Shown: positions 16,519 to 24,464 of the stretch, one piece after another
How positions within the stretch are numbered: the first letter of the stretch is position 1
Layout: every line of letters starts with the position of its first letter
NCBI RefSeq assembly: GCF_003346715.1
Contig: NZ_QQPQ01000011.1
Coordinates: 1 to 64,000 of the forward strand
Source: Oceanispirochaeta sp. M1
GTDB lineage: Bacteria > Spirochaetota > Spirochaetia > DSM-2461
Direction of reading: 5' to 3'
Length of the DNA: 64,000 nucleotides
The notes under the pieces: model-generated
Database searches by the model: none
The model's input: only the letters and a program-made list of their open reading frames with translations
What the model was told of the DNA's origin: nothing
Position numbers and translations under genes: made by a program

Positions 16519-17067
16519 CTAGGGCAGCCGAACGTGTAAGATATTTTTAAACAGGAATCCGATGATAACTGCCAGCACAGTTAGCAGCAGGTAGTATTTC
16601 CAGTTTCTGATTCGAAAGTAGAACAGCATCAGGATGCCGTAGATGACAGAACTGGTTATGAATCCGATGAGCGGCATCAGCAGGGCATAGATGATAAGAA
16701 ATAAAAGCAGAATTAATGCTTTTATTTCGGTGAACAGACATACTTCGCTGAAGGGAACTGTCTCTTTCCGGCCCAGTTTGATCAGGTCCTTTATCAGATT
16801 GAGAATTGCTCCTCCCATCATCATATAGGCCAGAATTGAAGGGAAGGTTCTGGCTGTGATGGCTTGATCGGGCTGTATTTTAATCTGACCGGGCATTATT
16901 AATAAAATGAGACCGGAGAGTGCCAGAAAAAGGGCGGAACCGGCCATGGAGGGGTATAGTTTAAACTTCCTCTGTTCCAGGGCAAGGCCTGTCCTGTCAA
17001 TGAAACCATCCAGATTATCAAGAATCGCAGACAATTTTGAAATGGGATGAATGGGCTTGGAATCCAT
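16519..17067 (-). CDS. tctB: Tripartite tricarboxylate transporter, small membrane subunit (TctB)
   Basis: A 182-residue protein with four predicted membrane helices in the C-terminal two-thirds (about residues 44-62, 83-100, 116-135 and 138-178) and an N-terminal soluble stretch. Size and position between tctC and tctA identify it as the TctB subunit. These small subunits have low sequence conservation and no catalytic motif. A weak GGATC precedes the ATG. Confidence 0.85.
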   Translation of the reverse strand: MDSKPIHPISKLSAILDNLDGFIDRTGLALEQRKFKLYPSMAGSALFLALSGLILLIMPGQIKIQPDQAITARTFPSILAYMMMGGAILNLIKDLIKLGRKETVPFSEVCLFTEIKALILLLFLIIYALLMPLIGFITSSVIYGILMLFYFRIRNWKYYLLLTVLAVIIGFLFKNILHVRLP

Positions 17068-17091
17068 AGTGATCCTTTTTTAAAATAATAG

Positions 17092-17124
17092 GGCACAAGG
17101 GAGCAGCTTTTACAACCCTGTGCC
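17092..17124 (-). terminator. Intercistronic stem-loop between tctC and tctB
   Basis: GGCACAAGGG (17092-17101) pairs with CCCTGTGCC (17116-17124) with one bulged base, across a 14-base loop. On the minus strand it lies directly after tctC. No tight T-run follows, so partial termination or 3' mRNA protection of the tctC message is likely. Matching structures follow the two other solute-binding-protein genes in this window. Confidence 0.6.
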
Positions 17125-17146
17125 GTTAGAGATAACTTAGTAAAAC

Positions 17147-18112
17147 TTACTGATTGCTTTTGACGATGGCGATGACATCTTCAACATGCTTGTCAAAGTC
17201 AGCCAGCTCCATGGGATCTATTTCGATCATCAGAGATTTGTAGAACTCTCTTATTTCGGGCTCTTCCATTATGGCAAGATAGGCTGTCCGGATCTTATCA
17301 ACAACCTTTGGATCAGTTCCTTTTCTGGCCATGACAAAACAGCGGTTTCTGAAGTAGGCTGTGTAACCGTAGTCTCCCACACCCTTAACATTTTTGAATA
17401 CATCATTGTTCACCCCATCCTTGTCAAAGACGACAACGGGATTCAGTATTCCTCCCTCAACGCTGCCCTTCGCCTGGGACTGATGAGATATTGCAAATGC
17501 GGTTTCTCCTTTAGACGCTGCATCAAGGGCCAGGTTGGCACCGTTGTAGCTGATCAGATCCAGTTCAAGACCGAGTTCTTTGAAAAGGGCTTTTGCCAGG
17601 AAGGCTTCGGAACCGGCAACACCGTTTACGGCTACCTTCACTTTTTTACCCTTGGCGTAGGCCTTGAGAGATTCCAGATCTGTAATATTCAGTTTTGCAT
17701 CGGCGGTCATTACAAAGATGGCAGAATAAAGATTGATTACGGGTACATAATCATCATATGTGAAGCGCAGGGCATCGGAGCCATCCACATTGGGGGCAAT
17801 AGAAAAAGCACCTTCACCAGCGAATATAAGAGTTTCGGCATTAGCTGCGTTTTTAAGATAGTTTGTGAGAGCTACATTGCCACCGGCACCCAGTTCATTG
17901 GTTGCCAGAATGGGAACACCAAGGTATTCAGCACCGAATGTGGCCGCTTTTCTGTTGACCATATCGGCTACACCGCCCACTGCCCAGGGGCAGATAACAG
18001 TAACAGCGCCCTCCGGCCATGAATCAATACTCACTTCTTCAGCCTGTCCGGCAGCACTGAGGGTTCCAATGGATAACATTCCAATCAATAACAACAATAC
18101 AACTTTTTTCAA
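17147..18112 (-). CDS. tctC: Tripartite tricarboxylate transporter solute-binding protein (TctC/Bug family)
   Basis: A 321-residue extracytoplasmic binding protein. A signal peptide occupies residues 1 to about 20 (LKKVVLLLLIGMLSIGTLSA); no lipobox cysteine is visible. The mature start has the Bug-family blocks WPEGAVTVICPWAVGGVADM and ELGAGGNVALTNYL. These proteins deliver carboxylates or similar anions to TctAB. I chose a TTG start at 18112 because GGAGGA lies just upstream; the first open codon at 18124 is also TTG but would place the ribosome site inside the gene. First gene of the operon, preceded by a 35-base dyad. Confidence 0.9.
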   Translation of the reverse strand: MKKVVLLLLIGMLSIGTLSAAGQAEEVSIDSWPEGAVTVICPWAVGGVADMVNRKAATFGAEYLGVPILATNELGAGGNVALTNYLKNAANAETLIFAGEGAFSIAPNVDGSDALRFTYDDYVPVINLYSAIFVMTADAKLNITDLESLKAYAKGKKVKVAVNGVAGSEAFLAKALFKELGLELDLISYNGANLALDAASKGETAFAISHQSQAKGSVEGGILNPVVVFDKDGVNNDVFKNVKGVGDYGYTAYFRNRCFVMARKGTDPKVVDKIRTAYLAIMEEPEIREFYKSLMIEIDPMELADFDKHVEDVIAIVKSNQ

Positions 18113-18170
18113 GATTTCCTCCAATCTGTTTTGGTTTTAAATTATCCTAGCATCGATTTTCTTATTAGCA

Positions 18171-18205
18171 ATACAAATTATCATGTGATGATGAATAAGT
18201 TGTAT
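18171..18205. promoter_or_regulatory. Candidate operator upstream of tctC
   Basis: ATACAAATTAT (18171-18181) and ATAAGTTGTAT (18195-18205) form an inverted repeat with one mismatch in 11 and a 13-base spacer. It lies about 60 bases upstream of the tctC start in the region shared with the divergent diguanylate cyclase gene. TTGTAT/ATACAA arms are compatible with an AraR-type GntR regulator such as the one at 12423-13559. The protein-site pairing is inferred. Confidence 0.5.
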
Positions 18206-18365
18206 GGGTTTGCATTGAAATAAATGAAGCTGTATGTTTGCTCTCTTCCCCGGTACCTCATTAGATCTCAATAATAATTAATATACCGAGGAAAATGCCT
18301 TGCGGGGCTGTGAAAAGGGGTTACTATGATAAAATCATATTAATACATTTCAAAAGGCCCATATC

Positions 18366-19793
18366 ATGTTCAAAAAAAAAGAAACGAGGATGGTTTTTAA
18401 TACCCTTCTTCTGTCTTTAATTCTACTCTCATTCGGATTTCTTACTATTAACATATTTCACTTTTATTTTCAAAAGCAGACTTTCAAAAAAGGGATACTG
18501 GACAGTACTCTTCCTATGACTGTCAGCATAGTAACAGCAACTCTGGAAGAGAAGAACTACCAATACAGCCTCATCAGTGATCTGCTGGTCAAAGAAATCG
18601 TGGATGAACTGAATTGGGGGGAATCAGTAAATGATCCCGCCCTTATCCTGTCCCGCCTCATGGATTGGAGTGAGAGTTTAAATACCAAAAATATCGGCCT
18701 GGTCGATCTGAAGTCTCAGAGTTATTTTGACAGTTTCGGTCGGGTGTTGTCCCTTGATTATACCAGTGATAGAGATCAATGGGTTTTGGAGATGCTGGAA
18801 TATCCTGTAGATTATCGTTTTACCCTGTATTATCCAGTTGAGGAGGAGTATGAAGGATTATACTCTTTCTTCGGTGATCGAAAGATCAGAAACCATGAGG
18901 GAGAGATCGTCGGGCTGATTGGATTGGGATTATCATATGAATCCATATACAGCAGAGTCAAAGATTTCAACGAGAAAATAAAAATTTCCTTTCTGGATGG
19001 AGACGGTACCATCAGGCTGCCTGAAGAACGAAGAGGAGAAGATATCTGGAGTCTATATGAATTGGACAAACAGGATCTATCAATGACTTTTGAGGAAAAC
19101 AGTTTTCTACACTGGTATAAAGCCGATGATCAATCTTTTCTTGTCAGTGTCAGCTACCTCCCGGAAATAAAGAACCACCTTTTAATCGAACTGGACATAA
19201 GTGAATATTACGGAGAGTTCAGGAGAAAGTTTATTTTTACCATACTGTCCGGAGCCATTTTTTCTCTCTTCCTTATCATTATCTATCTAATCTATATCTA
19301 TCGTTCCCATAAGACTCTTCATTGGAAAGCTTGTCATGATTCACTCACCGGCTGTTTCAACAGAACCTTTCTGGATCATTATCTGAGTAAGGAGCGGAAA
19401 TTCTTTAAGAATCAGTATGATCCTTTAGTGCTGGTTCATTTTGATATCGATCTTTTTAAGGATGTAAATGATCGCCTGGGACATCTCAAAGGAGATGAGG
19501 TGCTTATTGAGGTGGCCCTCATAGCCAGATCCGGTTTACGAAGCGGAGACTGCTTAGTCCGCCTTGGGGGGGATGAGTTTATTCTTATCCTGAGTATGGG
19601 AATGGACCGGGGCGAGGAGATTTCTGAACGTTTAAAAAATACCATTTTCGAACAGACCGGTGTCAGTATTTCCATGGGCATAACAGAGATTAAGAGAGAC
19701 GATACCTTTGAAGACGCCATGAAACGTGCAGATGCTGCCTTGTATATATCAAAAGAGAGAGGACGTAACCGCATTACCAGATCGAATGAATAG
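18366..19793 (+). CDS. Membrane diguanylate cyclase with extracytoplasmic sensor
   Basis: A 475-residue protein. A first membrane helix (about residues 11-31) is followed by a periplasmic Cache-like sensor domain (about 35-285), a second helix (about 290-315) and a GGDEF domain. The active-site loop is intact (RLGGDEFILIL) and an RxxD inhibitory site (RSGD) precedes it by five residues, so an active, product-inhibited c-di-GMP synthase is expected. The DSLTGCFNR block marks the start of the GGDEF domain. It is divergent from the tct operon and shares its upstream region. Ligand unknown. Confidence 0.92.
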   Translation: MFKKKETRMVFNTLLLSLILLSFGFLTINIFHFYFQKQTFKKGILDSTLPMTVSIVTATLEEKNYQYSLISDLLVKEIVDELNWGESVNDPALILSRLMDWSESLNTKNIGLVDLKSQSYFDSFGRVLSLDYTSDRDQWVLEMLEYPVDYRFTLYYPVEEEYEGLYSFFGDRKIRNHEGEIVGLIGLGLSYESIYSRVKDFNEKIKISFLDGDGTIRLPEERRGEDIWSLYELDKQDLSMTFEENSFLHWYKADDQSFLVSVSYLPEIKNHLLIELDISEYYGEFRRKFIFTILSGAIFSLFLIIIYLIYIYRSHKTLHWKACHDSLTGCFNRTFLDHYLSKERKFFKNQYDPLVLVHFDIDLFKDVNDRLGHLKGDEVLIEVALIARSGLRSGDCLVRLGGDEFILILSMGMDRGEEISERLKNTIFEQTGVSISMGITEIKRDDTFEDAMKRADAALYISKERGRNRITRSNE

Positions 19794-19890
19794 TATTATA
19801 AACCCTAACTTAGCCTTATTCATTTACATCATGTCAGCAATATTGCATGTATTCCCGGGACTATTATTATCACTCTATTGATATTGTTTG

Positions 19891-19907
19891 ATTAAATGTA
19901 TTATTGT
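19891..19907 (+). promoter_or_regulatory. Candidate operator copy 1 (GntR/mannosidase locus)
   Basis: ATTAAATGTATTATTGT lies 24 bases before the GntR gene start. A nearly identical box, ATTAAATGTACTAATGT, lies upstream of the binding-protein gene at 21105-21121. A shared box in front of the regulator and its adjacent transport operon suggests an autoregulatory site. Confidence 0.45.
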
Positions 19908-19930
19908 TAAGTACAATTAGGCGGTAATGA

Positions 19931-21079
19931 ATGAAAGAACCTCAGTATTATAAAATATACAAACATATAATTAACAGAATCAACAGTGGTGAGTTACAGG
20001 ATGGTGCCACCCTGGAAACTGAGATGGAGTTGACAAAACAGTTTAATGTCAGTCGGGTGACCATCCGTAAGGCCCTGGAGCTTCTTGTTAATGAAGGTTT
20101 CTTATCAAGGCAACGGGGAAAAGGATCTGTTGTGATGCTTAATGAAGATACCCGTAGGAATGCGGGATTACAGAGTCATTTTACACCCAGTTTCTCCATG
20201 GCCGGCGGTGGTCAGAGGGTCATCGGGTTTATCCTGCCGGATTTCTCATCCGGTTTTGAAATGAAAATTGTAGAAGGAATGGAGAAAGAAGCCGAGAAGC
20301 ATGGTTTCTTTCTTGTCATGAAATTAACCAAGGGTGATCAAAAACTTGAGGAAAAGGCGATTAGGAACCTTCTGGCCCTGGGGGTTACAGGTCTGATAAT
20401 CCTTCCTCAGCATGGTGAGTTCTACAATCCTGTAATTATGGAATTATCAATCAAAGGGTTTCCTTTTGTATTGGTGGATCGTGAGTTAAGAGGTTTGAAA
20501 TCGTCTTTTGTAGGGACTGACAACATTGCTGCTGCCTATCAGGCTGTTCAGTATCTTTATGAGAACGGACATCGGAATATACTCTATCTTACTCCTCCTG
20601 TACGCAATACTTCTGCTCTGGAAGATCGAATGGAGGGAGCCAGATCTGCACTGGATGCTTTTAATATACCCTGCCGGGAATCACTATTTTTAAGTGATTT
20701 CCAGAGCACCATACCCATGCCTGATTCGGATTTACTGGCAAATATGGAAGCTGATAAGAAAATTCTTATTGATTTTTTCTCCCGTGAGAAGGGTGTAACG
20801 GCCATTTTTGCGAGTGAATATCGTCTAGCATTATTGGCATCTGATGTCTTGAAAGAACTAAATCTCAGAATTCCAGAAGATATTTCCATTATCTGTTTTG
20901 ATAGTCCCATAGATTATTTCGGTCAGTTCAGTTTTACTCATCTCAGACAGAATGAATATGGGATGGGTGAACTGGCAATGGAGATGCTCAACCGGATTAT
21001 CGAGGGTGAGAGTGATATACAAAAAAAAGTTCTTCCAGCCGAACTGGTTCATGGAACAACTACCAGCTCTGTGTCGTAA
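19931..21079 (+). CDS. GntR-type regulator with LacI-like sugar-sensing domain
   Basis: A 382-residue regulator. The N-terminus is a GntR winged helix (LETEMELTKQFNVSRVTIRK, LVNEGFLSRQRGKGSV) and the rest is a LacI-type sugar-binding fold (VIGFILPDFSSGFEMKIVEG, GVTGLIILP, LVDRELRGLKSSFVGTDN, IFASEYRLALLASD). AraR-like proteins of this architecture repress sugar operons until an effector sugar binds. It directly precedes an ABC transporter and an alpha-mannosidase, so a mannose-containing oligosaccharide or its breakdown product is the probable effector. Start ATG, with GGCGG upstream. Confidence 0.9.
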   Translation: MKEPQYYKIYKHIINRINSGELQDGATLETEMELTKQFNVSRVTIRKALELLVNEGFLSRQRGKGSVVMLNEDTRRNAGLQSHFTPSFSMAGGGQRVIGFILPDFSSGFEMKIVEGMEKEAEKHGFFLVMKLTKGDQKLEEKAIRNLLALGVTGLIILPQHGEFYNPVIMELSIKGFPFVLVDRELRGLKSSFVGTDNIAAAYQAVQYLYENGHRNILYLTPPVRNTSALEDRMEGARSALDAFNIPCRESLFLSDFQSTIPMPDSDLLANMEADKKILIDFFSREKGVTAIFASEYRLALLASDVLKELNLRIPEDISIICFDSPIDYFGQFSFTHLRQNEYGMGELAMEMLNRIIEGESDIQKKVLPAELVHGTTTSSVS

Positions 21080-21104
21080 GGTTCTCTAAATGTATTGTAA
21101 AAAT

Positions 21105-21152
21105 ATTAAATGTACTAATGTATTTGACAATAGGTCAAATGGGTTGTAATGT
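21105..21152 (+). promoter_or_regulatory. Promoter and candidate operator upstream of ABC/mannosidase operon
   Basis: A consensus -35 TTGACA at 21124-21129 is followed after 17 bases by a weak -10 (TAATGT, 21147-21152). The ATTAAATGTACTAATGT box at 21105-21121 abuts the -35 element, a position suited to regulation by the GntR protein encoded just upstream. A further partial copy (TAAATGTATTGTA) starts near 21087. Confidence 0.5.
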
Positions 21153-21187
21153 ATTCCTCATACTATTAAATCAAAGAGGAGAAAAGC

Positions 21188-22495
21188 ATGAAAAAAATTT
21201 TGATAACATTGCTGGTACTGCTATCTGCAGGCATGATGTTTGCCAACGGAGCTGGTGACGAGGGAACTTCCGCTAAGAAGGTTGTGAAAATTGCCTTCAA
21301 AGAACCCGGTGGAAGTGAAGCCATGACCAAATGGATGACTGCTGCAAAGGCAGAATTTGAAGCCACTTATCCCGATGTTACTGTAGAGCTTTCTGCCAAT
21401 TTAAGTAATGAGGCTGACTACAATACAAAAACAGCATTAATTCTTCAATCAGATGATTCTATAGATGTTGTCCACGTGGACAGCTTTCTGGTACCGGCTC
21501 TGGCGGCTCCTGGGTATCTTGCAGCCATACCGACAGAAGAGTGGGCTGAATACAACGATCAGTTTGCTGGAAATGTTAAAGAGGGAATGAAGATTGATGG
21601 TAAAACCTATGCTGTTTCGTTCTCTACAGATACAAGGGGTCTGTATTATAATCGTACAGTCTTTAAAAAAGCCGGTGTAGCTCTACCCTTTGAACCCAAA
21701 GACTGGTCTGATATTCTTGATGCCGTACAAAAACTGCATAATGCCGGCATTGCCTATCCCATATGGATGAATGGTGCTAAGGCTCAGGGTGAAGGAACGA
21801 CAATGCAGACATTTGAAATGCTGATTTCAGGCACAGATGACTGGATTATTGATGGTGATAAATGGGTTGCCAAGGCTGACGGTATCACAGCTTCTCTGAA
21901 ATTTATCCAGAATCTCTATGATATGGGTATTTATGATAACAATGAACTGGCCACTATGCTCGATGCACAGAGCTGGATGGTGCTGAATGAAAAAATGCCA
22001 CAGGGTCAGGAAGTCGGTATCCTTTTGGACGGTAACTGGAAAGGTGGAGACTTCAAGGGTTATGAAGACTCTATTGGAGTCACTCCCATGCCAAGAGCCG
22101 CAGGTGATGGTTTCACATCTATGAGTGGTGGTTGGACCCTGGGTATTTCTTCTTTATCAAAGAACAAAGATCTGGCAATGGACTTTATCAAAATTGCCTG
22201 TAATAAGGAAAATATGCTTATCTATGTTAATACCTCCGGAGATATGACTACAAGAAGAGATGTGGCTGTAGAGAAGGCATATATCGAGGGTGGTCAATTC
22301 AGAGCCGACATGACTCCTTTTGCGGAATACACACACTTCCGTCCCGGAAAGGAACTGTATCCCAGTATTTCGATTGAAATACAGTCAGCTGTCGAGTCTG
22401 TTATCACAGGGCAGATGAGCGCTGAAGAAGCCGCTGAATCATATGCTACCAATGTAAAAGACCTTTCCGACGAAGGCAACTGGATCGAAAAATAA
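21188..22495 (+). CDS. Sugar ABC transporter solute-binding protein
   Basis: A 435-residue extracellular solute-binding protein of family 1 (maltose-binding-like). A signal peptide is present (KKILITLLVLLSAGMMFA). Family landmarks include KWMTAAKAEFEATYPDVTVE near residues 43-62, a DTRGLYYNRTVFKKAG block and the GGWTLGISSLSKNKDLAMDF block. It captures oligosaccharide outside the inner membrane and passes it to the two permeases that follow. A shared ATPase (MsmX/UgpC type) must be supplied from elsewhere, since none is encoded in the window. A strong ribosome site (AGAGGAG) precedes the ATG. Confidence 0.92.
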   Translation: MKKILITLLVLLSAGMMFANGAGDEGTSAKKVVKIAFKEPGGSEAMTKWMTAAKAEFEATYPDVTVELSANLSNEADYNTKTALILQSDDSIDVVHVDSFLVPALAAPGYLAAIPTEEWAEYNDQFAGNVKEGMKIDGKTYAVSFSTDTRGLYYNRTVFKKAGVALPFEPKDWSDILDAVQKLHNAGIAYPIWMNGAKAQGEGTTMQTFEMLISGTDDWIIDGDKWVAKADGITASLKFIQNLYDMGIYDNNELATMLDAQSWMVLNEKMPQGQEVGILLDGNWKGGDFKGYEDSIGVTPMPRAAGDGFTSMSGGWTLGISSLSKNKDLAMDFIKIACNKENMLIYVNTSGDMTTRRDVAVEKAYIEGGQFRADMTPFAEYTHFRPGKELYPSISIEIQSAVESVITGQMSAEEAAESYATNVKDLSDEGNWIEK

Positions 22496-22502
22496 ATTAC
22501 TG

Positions 22503-22534
22503 ATCAGAGGCATCCTTTTCAGGGATGCCTCTGA
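22503..22534 (+). terminator. Intercistronic stem-loop after solute-binding-protein gene
   Basis: ATCAGAGGCATCC pairs with GGATGCCTCTGAT to give a 13-base-pair stem with a short loop, immediately after the binding-protein stop codon and before the first permease gene. There is no T-run, so it probably limits read-through or protects the upstream mRNA, giving more binding protein than permease. Confidence 0.7.
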
Positions 22535-22555
22535 TTGAATATTGGAGAATATGGT

Positions 22556-23431
22556 TTGGATAAAAAAATAAGGCAAAAAATAAAAATAATAGGTTTTCTA
22601 TCACCTGCGCTTATTCTGATTATATTATTTTATTTTGCACCGTCTATTATGGCTCTTATTTATTCATTTACAGATAAAACCTTAATCGGTGTTAAATCAC
22701 AGAATTTCAGTTTTGTTGGATTTAAAAATTACACAAAGATGTTTTCTGATCCCCGTTTTATTGAGTCATTGGTTAACACAGTTGTTTTTCTGCTGTTTTC
22801 GGCTGTTTTGGGTCAGCAGATACTTGGATTTGCAATCGCACGTGTTATGGAGAAGCAGAATAAGGGTCTGCAGCGTATTGTCGGTACAGCTGTTCTCTTA
22901 GGATGGGTAACTCCCGAAGTTGTCGTTGCCTTCGTATTTTTTGCATTCTTTAATACAGCAGGTACTTTAAATAATTTTCTGGCAGGATTCGGAATTAAAC
23001 CCGTGGCATGGTTGTTTGACTATGGAATGCTTGCTGTAATCCTGGCAAATATCTGGAGAGGTACGGCATTCTCGATGCTCATGTATCAGTCTGCCTTGTC
23101 AAATGTACCAGATGATGCCGTCGAAGCTGCATGGCTCGATGGGGCCAATTGCTTTCAGCTTCTTTTCAGGATAATACTTCCCATCATCAAGGGGACCATT
23201 GTGACAAATACCATCCTGGTGACCCTGCAGACAATCGGATTGTTCGGTTTGATTTTCGCCCTGACAGGGGGAGGACCCGGTTATGATACAACAACAGTTC
23301 CAATATATATGTACCAGAAGTCATTTGTGTCATATCAGTTGGGATATGGAACAGCCATGGCCATCGTACTTTTATTGTTTGGTATTCTATTGAGCTTTTT
23401 TTACATGAAAAGTTTTAAGCATGAAGTCTAA
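22556..23431 (+). CDS. Sugar ABC transporter permease (MalF type)
   Basis: A 291-residue inner-membrane protein with six predicted helices. The cytoplasmic EAA loop that contacts the ATPase is visible as DDAVEAAWLDGANCFQLLFR. The sequence belongs to the MalF/UgpA group of carbohydrate permeases. I chose a TTG start at 22556 since GGAGA lies seven bases upstream; a longer TTG-started frame from 22535 would include the ribosome site. Confidence 0.9.
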   Translation: MDKKIRQKIKIIGFLSPALILIILFYFAPSIMALIYSFTDKTLIGVKSQNFSFVGFKNYTKMFSDPRFIESLVNTVVFLLFSAVLGQQILGFAIARVMEKQNKGLQRIVGTAVLLGWVTPEVVVAFVFFAFFNTAGTLNNFLAGFGIKPVAWLFDYGMLAVILANIWRGTAFSMLMYQSALSNVPDDAVEAAWLDGANCFQLLFRIILPIIKGTIVTNTILVTLQTIGLFGLIFALTGGGPGYDTTTVPIYMYQKSFVSYQLGYGTAMAIVLLLFGILLSFFYMKSFKHEV

Positions 23432-23514
23432 ATATACAACAGATTAAAGTCATTTAAACATTCAGTTTAAGAGGACGATATTTACTGTTCTTAACATATT
23501 TCCAGGAGAGTTCA

Positions 23515-24381
23515 ATGGGCGATTTCACCCCAGGTATCACTAATAAAATCACAATAAGCAGAATTAAAAAAATCATTCAGACATATGGTACCAGAGCATC
23601 ACTTCTATTTGTTGCTTTTTTATTTATATGGCCTATGCTCTGGCTTGTATTCGCTTCATTCGATGCGAATGCCCCCTTAGCTGTTCGCCTTCCCGAGAAT
23701 GTAACACTTGATAATTACAAAGATGTTTTAACAAAGGGTTCAAATTATCGTTCCTTTTTAAACAGTTTTTTTATATCCTTTTCTCAGGCCACTCTGGTTG
23801 TCATACTGTCAATCCTGGCATCATACCCCTTATCCCGGTATAAAATAAAAGGTAAGAGCACACTCATGTATAGCCTGTTGTTCCTGACTGGTTTACCAAT
23901 TACGGCAATCATGGTTCCTGTATATATGGTGTTTTTTGAGTTGAAAATCATAAACTCGCTGATTTCGACCACTCTTTTTCTGGTTTCCACTGCGTTGCCT
24001 TACAGCATCTGGATGATGAAAAACTTCCTTGATGATGTTCCTTTGACCCTGGAAGAGGCCGCCTGGATAGATGGCGCCAATACTCTGCAAACCCTGAAAC
24101 ATGTTATTTTCCCTGCAATTTTGCCAGGTATCCTTGTTGTTTTTATATTTACTTTTTCAGGAAGCTGGGGTAACTTTTTTGTTCCTTTTATACTGATAAG
24201 TTCGGTGGAAAAGTTGCCTGCCTCAGTTGCGATATATCAGTTTTTCGGAGCATATGGCTCAGTGCAGTTCGGTCAATTGGCCGCATTTTCTCTGTTATAT
24301 ACATTACCAATTGCAGGATTATATATCTTGTCACAAAAATTTATGTCCAATGGATTTTCCCTGGGTGGTTCTATCAAATAA
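23515..24381 (+). CDS. Sugar ABC transporter permease (MalG type)
   Basis: A 288-residue inner-membrane protein with six helices and the EAA motif LEEAAWIDGANTLQTLKHVI in its cytoplasmic loop. It pairs with the MalF-type subunit encoded 83 bases upstream. Ribosome site CCAGGAG precedes the ATG. Part of the GntR/ABC/mannosidase locus. Confidence 0.91.
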   Translation: MGDFTPGITNKITISRIKKIIQTYGTRASLLFVAFLFIWPMLWLVFASFDANAPLAVRLPENVTLDNYKDVLTKGSNYRSFLNSFFISFSQATLVVILSILASYPLSRYKIKGKSTLMYSLLFLTGLPITAIMVPVYMVFFELKIINSLISTTLFLVSTALPYSIWMMKNFLDDVPLTLEEAAWIDGANTLQTLKHVIFPAILPGILVVFIFTFSGSWGNFFVPFILISSVEKLPASVAIYQFFGAYGSVQFGQLAAFSLLYTLPIAGLYILSQKFMSNGFSLGGSIK

Positions 24382-24464
24382 TTATCATCAATTTTTCTGA
24401 ACATGCATTGAAAATCTAATTATCAAAAGGAATATTCTTAATTGAATATGTAGAGGTTAATACA

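Noticed and set aside
17186-18022. 278-codon frame on the plus strand
   Set aside because: It is antisense to tctC, which has a signal peptide and clear family motifs; the antisense product has no recognisable features.
22535-22555. Longer TTG start of the MalF-type permease
   Set aside because: It would place the GGAGA ribosome site inside the coding region; the next TTG at 22556 has normal spacing.
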